In this document: in pieces, positions 43,685 to 51,625 of the stretch
How positions within the stretch are numbered: the first letter of the stretch is position 1
Layout: each line of letters opens with the position of its first letter
Source of the DNA: Streptosporangium pseudovulgare
GTDB lineage: Bacteria > Actinomycetota > Actinomycetes > Streptosporangiales > Streptosporangiaceae
Length of the DNA: 64,000 nt
Reading direction: 5' to 3'
NCBI RefSeq assembly: GCF_014648055.1
Contig: NZ_BMQJ01000019.1
Span: 1 to 64,000 of the forward strand
Program-made: the position numbers and the translations under genes
Notes under the pieces: model-generated
The model's input: the letters and a program-made list of their open reading frames with translations, nothing else
Told to the model about the DNA's origin: nothing
Databases searched by the model: none

Positions 43685-43724
43685 GTGGCCCCGTCTCGCC
43701 CATGTGGGTGCGAGACGGGGCCAC
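43685..43724. terminator. bidirectional 15-bp hairpin between convergent genes
   Basis: GTGGCCCCGTCTCGC pairs perfectly with GCGAGACGGGGCCAC around a 10-nt loop. It lies between the rightward genes ending at 43563 and the leftward operon ending at 43789. Other GC stems lie at 43569-43592 and 43607-43637. Confidence 0.7.
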
Positions 43725-43788
43725 TGCCATGCTCGGCGTGATCACAGCTCCCACGGCAGTCCGCCGCCTCGAGCAACCGCATCGCCAA

Positions 43789-44106
43789 CTACGCGCCGGC
43801 GACGAGCCTGCCCCGCTCGGCGAGCACCCGGTTCAACGCCGCCCACTCCTCCGGGTACTCTTCGGCGACCGCCGCCAGCAGGCCGGCGAACACCCGCTGC
43901 GGCAACGTCGGCTCAGCCCATAGATGGCCCCATGGGCACTCCACGTAGGTCGGCGTTTCGCCGATCTCGTCGGGGACGACTCTGACCGTCAGGAGATGCT
44001 GTTCTCCGCATTTGGGACAGGCGGCTGGCGAGCCGTTGGTTCCGAGGACTCCGCCGTTCAGCTTGAAGGTGACGGCCCTCACGGTGCTGTCTTCGGGGAC
44101 GCTCAT
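43789..44106 (-). CDS. zinc-ribbon protein downstream of the tape-measure gene
   Basis: A 105-residue protein with CPKCGEQH and CPWGHLW, which may bind one zinc, and a helical C-terminus (RVFAGLLAAVAEEYPEEWAA). It overlaps the tape-measure stop by 4 bp and is the last gene of the leftward operon. No family is recognised. Confidence 0.7.
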   Translation of the reverse strand: MSVPEDSTVRAVTFKLNGGVLGTNGSPAACPKCGEQHLLTVRVVPDEIGETPTYVECPWGHLWAEPTLPQRVFAGLLAAVAEEYPEEWAALNRVLAERGRLVAGA

Positions 44107-47100
44107 GTCCCGTACACCTCCCGCTCCAGACCGATCAGCCCGTCACGGATCTCGACCAGCAGCTCGCGGGCGACTCCCTGCGGGTCGCGGAAGTTGAGGT
44201 CGGCGCCGTTGACGGTGAGGTTCAGATTGATCGTTGCCGCCTTGCCCCGCCCTCCCGCGGTTCCGGTGCCTGCGGCGCCGTACGCGCCGGAGAACGCCGG
44301 AGCCGACGTCGCAGCAGCGGGCATGCTGATGGACGCGGCGGCATCCGCCATCCGCTGGGCGGCGGCCTCGACCATCGGCTCACCCGCCTGCATGCCGACG
44401 ACCATGCCGGCGGGCAGCTGGCGGCCGATCGCGGCCATGACCCGGCTGGGCGAGCGAATGCCCAAGGCGTCCTTGACCCACTGCGGCATGATCGACGAGA
44501 AGAAATTCCTGATGTAGTCGCTGAACCACTGGAACTGGGCGACCATGCCGTTCCAGATGCCCAGGATGATGTCGTGGCCGAAATTCGCCATGCGGCCGCC
44601 GATGTCGCCGAGCGCGCCGAGGATCATGTCGGGCAGCCCGCGGACCCAGTTGATCAGGTCGTTCAGCCGGTCGACAGCGCGGTCCTTCATGCCGCCGAAC
44701 CAGTCGGCGAACCGGCCGGGCAGCTCCCCGATCCGGCTGACCGCGTCGAAGATCTTCCCGGGCATGTCCCTGACCCAGTCGACCAGGTCCCCGGCCAAGC
44801 GGATCGCTCGGTCCTTCATGTCGCCGAACCACGCGCCGACCTTGCCGGGGATCTCTTTGAGGGTGTCGATGGCGCCCTTGATCCAGTCGACGCCCTTGTT
44901 GAACCAGTCGCGCAGGGAGTTGATCAAGTCGGGGATGATCGAGTGGCCGACCAGCACGTCGTACAGCCAGCGGAAGAACTCGACGATCTTGTCGGCGACC
45001 CACTTGACCTTGTCAGCCAGCCACTGCACCCACGGCGTCACCGCCGAGGTCACCTTCGCGACGAGGTCGAGGAACCACTTGATCGCCTCACCGACCGCGG
45101 GAACGACCTTCTCCAAGATCGCGCCCACCAGCCGGACCAGCCACTCCACCAGCGGCATCAGCTGCACGATCAGATCCGCGACGATCTTGATGATCGGCAT
45201 CACCGCAGGTAGCAGCGCGACGAACGCGCCGATGATCTGCACGAGGATCGGCACGAGCGTCTGGATCAGCTGCACCAGCACCGGCAAGATCGCGGCGATC
45301 AGCGGCGCGAACGCCGTGATCAACTGGGCGACGATCGGAATGATCGGCGTCAGCGCAGGCAGCAGGCTGACGAACGCCTGGACGATCGCGACGATCGACG
45401 GCATCAACGCGGTCAGCGCCTGCATCAGCGCGGTGCCGATCTGCTGCGCCGCCTGAGTGATCACCGGCAGCAGCGGCTGCATGGCCTGCAGCAGCATCGT
45501 CAGCGCCTGCACCAGGATCTGCCCAACCTGCGAGGCGACCTGCGCCACCATGCCGATCAGCGGCGTCAGGACCGGCAGCAGGCTGGCCAGCAGCGTCGCC
45601 GCCTGGGTCAGGAACGGCGCCACTGCGGCAAGGGCCTGCACCAGGGCCGCGCCGACCGTCTGCACGAGCTGCGCGATGATCGGCAGGATCGGCGTCAACG
45701 CCTGGATCAGAGCGGCCAGGGCCTGCACGAGGATCTGCCCGAGCTGCCCGGCCACCTGGGCGACCAGGGTGATCAACGGGGTGAGAACCGGCAGTAGACC
45801 CGCGATCATCTGCACGATCTGCAGGAAGAACGGCGCCAACGTGGTCAGGGCCTGCACCAGCACCGTGCCGAGAACCTGCACCAGCTGACCAAGGGGCGGC
45901 AGCAGCGGAAGCAGCGCCATCCCCAGGTCAGCGAGGATCCTCAGCAGCGAGCCGCCGATCGAGGCCACCAACTGTGCAATGCTGCCGATCAGCGGGGTGA
46001 TCGCCGGCAGTAGGGCGCCCAGGATCGCCTGTACGACCTGGCCGAACACCGCGATCAGCGGAGAGGCCGCTGTGATGATCTGAGCCAGCGCCGGGAGCAG
46101 CGCGGCGGCCAGGACCTGCACCAGCTGCGCTACGACTGGAAGTAGCGGGCTGATCGCCTTGACCACCTGAATGAAGACCTTCAGCAGCTCACCGCCGAGA
46201 ACGGCGATGATCTCCCCGGCCACCGGCAGCAGGTCCGCCAGGGCCTTCAGCAGCTCGGTGTTCCACAGCACCAGCAGGTCACCGATCGCTGGGATCAGAG
46301 GCCGGATGGCGGCAATGATCTGCGTGAACGCCTGCGCCAACGCCACCGCGACCGGGCCCAGCAGCGGCGTCAGCTGGCGGATCGCCTCTCCCAGCGTCTG
46401 AGCGATCAGTGCGGCCAGGGAGGCGATGACCGGCAGCACCGGCGCCAGCGCGGTGACGATCTGGCTGAACGCCGACACCAGCGCGCCGCCGACCGTCGCG
46501 GCCAGCTGCCCCACCACCGGCACCAGCGGCGTCAGGGCGGGCAGGACCCCAGAGACGAGCGTGACGGCCAGCTGAGCGATCTGCGGGATCAGGGGAGAAA
46601 CCGCCGTGACGAGCTGCCCGAACGCCCCGACGACGGGCGTCAGCAGCGGCGTGATTTGCTGCACCGCCCCGGCCAAGCTGGTCGCGATCAGCTGCACCAG
46701 CTGCCCCACGACGGGCAGCAGCGGCGCCAGCACGGCCAGGACGCCGCCGACGGCCTGGCCGACCGGGGCGAGCGCCGGCGCCAGCGCCCCGACCGCCTGC
46801 CCGATCGCGCCGACCGCCGCCATGACGCCCGGCATCAGGTTCGCCGCGGCGACACCGATCTGGGTGAACACCGGGGCCAGGGAGGAGAACAGGCCGGAGA
46901 TCACTCCAGCGAGCGGCTGCAGCGTCGGAACGATCGCCGCGACGGCGCCGCCGATGCCGTTGATGACCGCGACCAGGCCGGGCGCCAACGCTCCCAGCGC
47001 CGGGATCAGGCCGGAGATCGCGGTCATCAGGACCGGGCCGAACGCCGTCGCCAACGCAGCAACGCTGGGCGCCAGGGCGCCGATGCCTGAGGCGAGGGTG

Positions 47101-48620
47101 GTGATGACCGGCGTCAGGGCCCGGCCCGCCTGCGACAGCGCTTGGAAAGTACTGACCAGGGCGGTTTGCCCCTGAGCGGAGTCGACCCAGGCGTGGGTGG
47201 CGTCGAGGATCTGCCCCAGCACACCCAGTGCGCCGGCCCCGGCAGCCGACATCGCCCGGAACACCCCGGCGACGGTGCCGCCCAGGTCGCCCAGGACCGC
47301 GCCCAGCTGCTTGATGACCGCCAGGCCGGAGTTCATCCACTCCAGCGCCTTGCCGGACGCGGACGCGTTGCTGAGGAACTCCCCGAACCGGGTGGCCGCG
47401 GCGGCGATGCCGGGCGCGAACCCCGACAGCCAGGACGCGCCCACCACGCCGAGGTCCCGAAAGCCCGCCAGCAGCGGCGTCAGCGCGGGCAGCAGCCCGG
47501 CCATCGCGTCCCGCAGTGACGCGAAGACCGACCGAATGGCCTGCAGCGTCTCGGCGGAGCGGGCGAATTCCAGGACCTTCAGCGCGGCCTGGCCGAACAC
47601 CGCCGCCACCGACTCCATGCCCTCGCCGAGGGCGTTCAGGATGGGGAAGAGGCTCTCCATCTGGCCGACCAGCGGCGCAAACAGTGCGTTCTGGACGCGG
47701 TCCTTGAGGTAGCCGAACGCGCCCGAAATCTGAAACAGCTCATAGGCGACGTCGCTGGCACTGCCGGACAGGTCCTTGGTGCCCGCCATGAACTTCTCGA
47801 CGTCGCCGCTGAGGGCGGCCTTGAAGCCGTCGGCGACGCCCATCAGGCCGACCTTGAGGACGCTCATCGCTCCCGCGCCGAGCAGCACCGCACCCGGCAA
47901 CGCGGCCAGCAGCCCGCTCGCCGGCGCCAGCGCCGAGACCAGAGCGGAGACCTGCACGGCCGCTGCAGCAGCCCCGGCGGCGAGCGTGGAGAACGCCCCG
48001 GCCGCCAAGCCCAGCTTGCCGACGCCGGCCAGTAGCGCCCGCGTCGCCGTACCGGCCCGGTCGATGTCGACGTGGATGTCGCGGAACCCGCCGAACAGCC
48101 GCCCCAGGTTGGGGGTGATGGACGACAGGGCGCGGCCGATGACGGAACCCAGCCGGTCAACCGCACTGCTGAAGCCGTCGTTGAAACCCTCACCGGCGGC
48201 GTTGCCCAGGCGGCGGCCCTGCAGGTTGGCTTCGGCCTTGTCGTCGGCGAGGTTGCCCACATCGGGGTCAGCAGCTTCTTTGAAGCCGTCAGCGAAGCCC
48301 TCCCCGGCGGCATCCCCCAGGTTTTTGCCCTGGCGGACGAAGATCTCGCGCTGGTCGCGCAGGTTGCCGCCGGCGTCGCGGGAGACGCGCCGCCCGAACT
48401 CGTCGGCGAACTCCTCCCCTGCCGCCTCGCCGAGCTTGCCGCCCTCCCGGACGAACTGGCCCCGCTCGTTGCGCAGCCGCCCGGCCGCATCGCGGGAGAA
48501 GCTGCGGCCGAACTCGTCACCCGCGCGGCCTCCCGCGCTACTGAACTCCTGGCGAACGTCGTCCTGCACGGATGACGTGTCGGCGCGGACCCGGACGAAC
48601 GCCTCGGCGAGGGCAGCCAT
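44103..48620 (-). CDS. phage-type tail tape-measure protein, 1505 aa
   Basis: The N-terminus (AFVRVRADTSSVQDDVRQEF, then three RDAAGRLRNERGQFVREG-like repeats with GEAAGEEFADEFG) is typical of actinophage tape-measure proteins. Residues about 450-1150 are a long series of hydrophobic helical repeats with LLPVLTPLI and QILVQALA. The C-terminus has amphipathic DWV/WFGDMKDRA repeats and the usual IRSPSRVMAAIG motif. Tape-measure proteins set tail length and help DNA pass the envelope. No other tail, portal or capsid gene was found in the element. Confidence 0.85.
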   Translation of the reverse strand: MAALAEAFVRVRADTSSVQDDVRQEFSSAGGRAGDEFGRSFSRDAAGRLRNERGQFVREGGKLGEAAGEEFADEFGRRVSRDAGGNLRDQREIFVRQGKNLGDAAGEGFADGFKEAADPDVGNLADDKAEANLQGRRLGNAAGEGFNDGFSSAVDRLGSVIGRALSSITPNLGRLFGGFRDIHVDIDRAGTATRALLAGVGKLGLAAGAFSTLAAGAAAAAVQVSALVSALAPASGLLAALPGAVLLGAGAMSVLKVGLMGVADGFKAALSGDVEKFMAGTKDLSGSASDVAYELFQISGAFGYLKDRVQNALFAPLVGQMESLFPILNALGEGMESVAAVFGQAALKVLEFARSAETLQAIRSVFASLRDAMAGLLPALTPLLAGFRDLGVVGASWLSGFAPGIAAAATRFGEFLSNASASGKALEWMNSGLAVIKQLGAVLGDLGGTVAGVFRAMSAAGAGALGVLGQILDATHAWVDSAQGQTALVSTFQALSQAGRALTPVITTLASGIGALAPSVAALATAFGPVLMTAISGLIPALGALAPGLVAVINGIGGAVAAIVPTLQPLAGVISGLFSSLAPVFTQIGVAAANLMPGVMAAVGAIGQAVGALAPALAPVGQAVGGVLAVLAPLLPVVGQLVQLIATSLAGAVQQITPLLTPVVGAFGQLVTAVSPLIPQIAQLAVTLVSGVLPALTPLVPVVGQLAATVGGALVSAFSQIVTALAPVLPVIASLAALIAQTLGEAIRQLTPLLGPVAVALAQAFTQIIAAIRPLIPAIGDLLVLWNTELLKALADLLPVAGEIIAVLGGELLKVFIQVVKAISPLLPVVAQLVQVLAAALLPALAQIITAASPLIAVFGQVVQAILGALLPAITPLIGSIAQLVASIGGSLLRILADLGMALLPLLPPLGQLVQVLGTVLVQALTTLAPFFLQIVQMIAGLLPVLTPLITLVAQVAGQLGQILVQALAALIQALTPILPIIAQLVQTVGAALVQALAAVAPFLTQAATLLASLLPVLTPLIGMVAQVASQVGQILVQALTMLLQAMQPLLPVITQAAQQIGTALMQALTALMPSIVAIVQAFVSLLPALTPIIPIVAQLITAFAPLIAAILPVLVQLIQTLVPILVQIIGAFVALLPAVMPIIKIVADLIVQLMPLVEWLVRLVGAILEKVVPAVGEAIKWFLDLVAKVTSAVTPWVQWLADKVKWVADKIVEFFRWLYDVLVGHSIIPDLINSLRDWFNKGVDWIKGAIDTLKEIPGKVGAWFGDMKDRAIRLAGDLVDWVRDMPGKIFDAVSRIGELPGRFADWFGGMKDRAVDRLNDLINWVRGLPDMILGALGDIGGRMANFGHDIILGIWNGMVAQFQWFSDYIRNFFSSIMPQWVKDALGIRSPSRVMAAIGRQLPAGMVVGMQAGEPMVEAAAQRMADAAASISMPAAATSAPAFSGAYGAAGTGTAGGRGKAATINLNLTVNGADLNFRDPQGVARELLVEIRDGLIGLEREVYGT

Positions 48621-48632
48621 GATCGCCCCCGA

Positions 48633-48683
48633 TCAGACGTCAGCGACGTACGCGCCCACCACCGCGTACAGCGGGCCGCTCAT
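48633..48683 (-). CDS. 16-aa coupled peptide upstream of the tape-measure gene
   Basis: A short ORF, MSGPLYAVVGAYVADV, whose ATG overlaps the stop of the E3-binding-like protein (ATGA) and whose stop lies 12 bp before the tape-measure ATG. It could be a real peptide, a translational-coupling bridge or the end of a frameshifted extension of the upstream protein. Confidence 0.35.
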   Translation of the reverse strand: MSGPLYAVVGAYVADV

Positions 48684-49612
48684 CGCTTCCCCAGCCCGCG
48701 AACCGTGCTGCTGAACACCGCGTCGAACAGCTCGTCCTCGGTCATCTCGTTGACCGGCTTCGCGGCTGCCGCGGCTCGCTGCTTGTGGTGGGAGTACTCC
48801 CGCTCCCACTCCGCGAGGCCGACAGCTTGAGCCGCGGCCATCTGCCACTGCTCGACCCGTAGCCGGTAGTCGTAGTTGGCTTCGTGGTTCACGACCCGGT
48901 TGTCGACCCGCGCCGCAACGTCCCCGTCCGGCCCTGAGAACGCCTCCAACATCTCCGCGGCCTTCTCCGGGGACTTCTCCGCGGCGACCGCGTGCCGGGC
49001 GAACCACGGCACGCTCAGCAGCGCCGACGGGGCCATACCGGATGCGGTGAACGGCGGTAGGTCCCCCGTCGAAAACAGAGTCGGCGGCGTCGTCGAGGCG
49101 TATGCCGCCAGCTGCTTACCGCCCGGCCCGGCCAACGCCGCGGCGACCAGAGGATTCCGGGACGCATCCACATGCAGAAGCGGCCGCACCGCCGCCGCCG
49201 GGGCCGGTGTCGGAGTGGGGGGCGGGGCTGCCTTCGGCGCCGCGGCCGGCGGCTTCTGCGCCTGGCGGGCGGCGGCCTTGGCCCGGTAGACGTCCCGGCA
49301 GAGGATCTCGCCGCCGGCGCCGGACCCGCGCACTCCCGCCAGGTCCACGCCGAGATGGGCAGCAACCTGCCGTACCGCCTCAGACACCGGCGGCGGTTCT
49401 GCCGGCAACGTCTGCGGCAGCTGCGCGGACGCCGGCGCCCTCAGCACATCCACGTACCGGACCTCACCGTCCGGGCCGCTCCCGCGAACCTTCGCCATGT
49501 CCACGTTGAGATTCGCGGCCACCTGCCGGACCATCTCCGCCGACATCTGCGGCCGCGGCTGGCCTTCACCTACACCGGCCGAGGGCTGCCTATCCGAGCC
49601 GTGTCCTGACAT
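48680..49612 (-). CDS. protein with two E3-binding-like domains
   Basis: A 310-residue protein. Residues 27-59 (VRQVAANLNVDMAKVRGSG) and 79-111 (VRQVAAHLGVDLAGVRGSG) fit the peripheral-subunit-binding domain of 2-oxo-acid dehydrogenase E2 proteins, including the GxG turn before a V-D helix. A Pro/Ala linker and a helical C-terminal domain (ARVDNRVVNHEANYDYRLRV) follow. The position just before a tape-measure gene is that of a tail-assembly chaperone in phages, but the domains differ. Function is unknown. Confidence 0.7.
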   Translation of the reverse strand: MSGHGSDRQPSAGVGEGQPRPQMSAEMVRQVAANLNVDMAKVRGSGPDGEVRYVDVLRAPASAQLPQTLPAEPPPVSEAVRQVAAHLGVDLAGVRGSGAGGEILCRDVYRAKAAARQAQKPPAAAPKAAPPPTPTPAPAAAVRPLLHVDASRNPLVAAALAGPGGKQLAAYASTTPPTLFSTGDLPPFTASGMAPSALLSVPWFARHAVAAEKSPEKAAEMLEAFSGPDGDVAARVDNRVVNHEANYDYRLRVEQWQMAAAQAVGLAEWEREYSHHKQRAAAAAKPVNEMTEDELFDAVFSSTVRGLGKR

Positions 49613-50034
49613 CTGCCCTGCCTGCCTCTCGAGCGCTGCTCCGCATACGCCCCGAGGTCAGCCAGGTCGATCAACCAACGGCCGGCGATTCGCTCAGCTG
49701 GCAGAGCACCTCGAGCACACAGATCCCGGACGCCCCGATCCGTGATCCCGAGGTGCTCTGCCGCTGTTCCCGTCCCCACGGGGCCACTTCCAACGAGAAG
49801 CAACCCTGACGAATCGGCCTCATCAGACACTTCCGCTCTACCGCACACGGAAGTCCCAACCGCAATGACCAGCAGCTGCGTCAACGCCCGCACTTCCGGC
49901 GGCGCCTGGATCCCATCCCGCGCCGCGGCCCGCGCCGCCGCCCGCAACGCCCGCTCGCAGTAGCCGGCGCCCACCGGCCCCAACAGCACCCACCCGCCCG
50001 GCAACACGGTCGCCAACCGATCCGGCTCGCTCAC
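49570..50034 (-). CDS. hypothetical protein with C-terminal HTH
   Basis: A 154-residue protein: a helical N-terminal half and a C-terminal HTH of the DNA-binding/excisionase type (GTAAEHLGITDRGVRDLCAR, then ERIAGRWLIDLADLGAY). It overlaps the next gene upstream by 4 bp and the E3-binding-like gene by 43 bp. Confidence 0.65.
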   Translation of the reverse strand: MSEPDRLATVLPGGWVLLGPVGAGYCERALRAAARAAARDGIQAPPEVRALTQLLVIAVGTSVCGRAEVSDEADSSGLLLVGSGPVGTGTAAEHLGITDRGVRDLCARGALPAERIAGRWLIDLADLGAYAEQRSRGRQGRCQDTARIGSPRPV

Positions 50035-50318
50035 CGCGGCGCCCCCGACCCGCCCGAACCCGCCGGGAAGTCCAACATCATCTGATGCTCAAGGGCCAAC
50101 ACCTCCAGCTGTGCCGCCACCGCGGCCGGCGGCCGGCCCCGAACCGCCTGCAACGCCAGACAGGCAGCAACCCGGGCGACATCGTCAGCGGCCAACCCCT
50201 GCAACGCGCGCCGGATCGCCGACAACGCCAGATCCGGCACGCACGAACGCGCCGCCACCTCGAGCGCGAACAGCGCGTGGTCAGCCACCTCCGCGCTCGA
50301 CAGCCGCCCCTCAGCCAT
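50031..50318 (-). CDS. hypothetical alpha-helical protein, 95 aa
   Basis: An Ala-rich helical protein (SSAEVADHALFALEVAARSC, DVARVAACLALQAVRGRPPA). It overlaps both neighbours, so it is certainly in the operon. Nothing indicates a role. The ATG at 50318 is preferred to an earlier start with Arg/Cys-rich sequence. Confidence 0.55.
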   Translation of the reverse strand: MAEGRLSSAEVADHALFALEVAARSCVPDLALSAIRRALQGLAADDVARVAACLALQAVRGRPPAAVAAQLEVLALEHQMMLDFPAGSGGSGAPR

Positions 50319-50889
50319 GCTCGAGCTCACCCCGGCCAATCGACAGCAGCACCTCCGGAGCGATCCGCTCAACCCACCGCGGCCACTCCCGCCTCACCAG
50401 CTCCGCGTCCCGCGTCCCCAGCACCGCAAGCACCTCAGCGCACATGGCATCCAAGATCCGGCGAACAGCCAACGCGATCAGCTGCCCATCCCGCTCGGCG
50501 AGCGCGGCCCGCTGCTTGTCCGCCCCCGAATCCAGCACCGCCTTCGACAAGCGGCTCACCCGATCCAGCCACGCCCCGAACGCCTCGAGCGACGCAGAAT
50601 CCAAGGTGCCCCGATCCGCGATAGCGAACTTGAGCCGCTGCACCACCTCATCAGCATCCCGAGCAGCACTCATCAGCGCCGACGCAGGATCCCGAACCTC
50701 AGTCGGAGTCGCCGACGCCGCAGCCTGCAAAGCCACGATCCGCGCCTCCCGGGCCGCCGCCACCTGAGGCGCCGCACCACCATGCACGAAGCACACCCCG
50801 CCGCCGACCACCAGCCGCTGACACCGCTGCCGAGTCGCCTTACTCGTCGCCGTGCACTGCTCAGCACGGGGGGAAGGACCAAGATTCAT
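50311..50889 (-). CDS. HGG-motif phage/plasmid protein
   Basis: A 192-residue protein. The N-terminus has a metal-site-like motif, C12-x10-C23-x9-C33FVHGG, that I recall from proteins near small-terminase genes in actinophages and plasmids. A helical domain follows (ADEVVQRLKFAIADRG; LIALAVRRILDAMCAEVLAV). This suggests a DNA-binding or packaging-related role, but no large terminase is present. Confidence 0.65.
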   Translation of the reverse strand: MNLGPSPRAEQCTATSKATRQRCQRLVVGGGVCFVHGGAAPQVAAAREARIVALQAAASATPTEVRDPASALMSAARDADEVVQRLKFAIADRGTLDSASLEAFGAWLDRVSRLSKAVLDSGADKQRAALAERDGQLIALAVRRILDAMCAEVLAVLGTRDAELVRREWPRWVERIAPEVLLSIGRGELEHG

Positions 50890-51068
50890 CAGTTCTCCAA
50901 GGGGTCTGTGACGTGCGCGGACGTCGGGCGGGATGGGGACCTCATGGTGTCGGCGACCTCATGGTTCGGCCTGCACGGGAAGCTCGTCGACGGGGGCGAG
51001 GTGTGAGCCATACGGCGGCCGGTCGGCGATCGTCTGGGCGTGCTCGACCCGGCCGGGGTGGTGTTCAC
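50889..51068 (-). CDS. 59-aa coupled small protein
   Basis: An ORF whose GTG overlaps the stop of the zinc-ribbon gene (GTGA) and whose stop overlaps the start of the HGG gene (TGATG). The product is Ser/Thr/Pro/Arg-rich and shows no motif. Coupling at both ends is the only support. Confidence 0.45.
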   Translation of the reverse strand: MNTTPAGSSTPRRSPTGRRMAHTSPPSTSFPCRPNHEVADTMRSPSRPTSAHVTDPLEN

Positions 51069-51601
51069 GCGGTGGCCGGCGTGGTGGGCCAGTACCGGCA
51101 CGGTTCGCAGACGCCGTACTGGTAGACGAACCCGCCGTGGGAGGCGGCCGCCGACCAGATGGCGCCGTGGTCGGGGACGACCTGGCCGCACCCGTCGCAG
51201 GTGCGGTCCTTGGCGGATCCCTTGGGCAGGCGGAGCAGGTGGGCGCACGCCGAGCAGACCACGAGGCGCGGCCGCCAGGCGGCGGAGATGACGGGCTGAG
51301 GGCGTGCGGGGTGCGGCTGGTGGAGGCAGGTGGTGGCCTGCTCGGTGATCCAGGCGGCGAGGGCGTCGAGGAGGCCAAGCCGTACCCAGTCGGGGTGCTG
51401 GTCGAGGGGGAGGCTGAGGGGGGTGCTGCCGGTGGCGGCGGCCGCGGTGGTGAGGGTGTTGCAGGTGTCGCGGGCGGCGGCGTCGGCCTGGTCGAGGATC
51501 CAGCTGTAGCCGGCGGCGCGGATGGCTGTGCGGGTGGTGTTGAGGATCTCGGCGAGGTCGGGGTGGTGGGCGAGGTCGTCGAGGGCGATGGCGAGGTTCA
51601 C
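51065..51601 (-). CDS. zinc-ribbon protein
   Basis: A 178-residue protein. The C-terminal part has CSACAHLLRL, CDGCGQVV and CEPC, enough for one or two zinc sites; the N-terminal half is helical. GTG at 51601 has CAGGAGG seven bases upstream. It follows the primase/helicase gene by 24 bp. Similar proteins occur in actinophages and AICEs; the role is unknown. Confidence 0.7.
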   Translation of the reverse strand: MNLAIALDDLAHHPDLAEILNTTRTAIRAAGYSWILDQADAAARDTCNTLTTAAAATGSTPLSLPLDQHPDWVRLGLLDALAAWITEQATTCLHQPHPARPQPVISAAWRPRLVVCSACAHLLRLPKGSAKDRTCDGCGQVVPDHGAIWSAAASHGGFVYQYGVCEPCRYWPTTPATA

Positions 51602-51625
51602 GGGGGTGCCTCCTGGGCGGGGGTG

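Noticed and set aside
44545-47712. Several rightward ORFs across the tape-measure gene
   Set aside because: They are Ser/Thr/Ala-rich shadows that mirror the repeated hydrophobic codons of the real gene.
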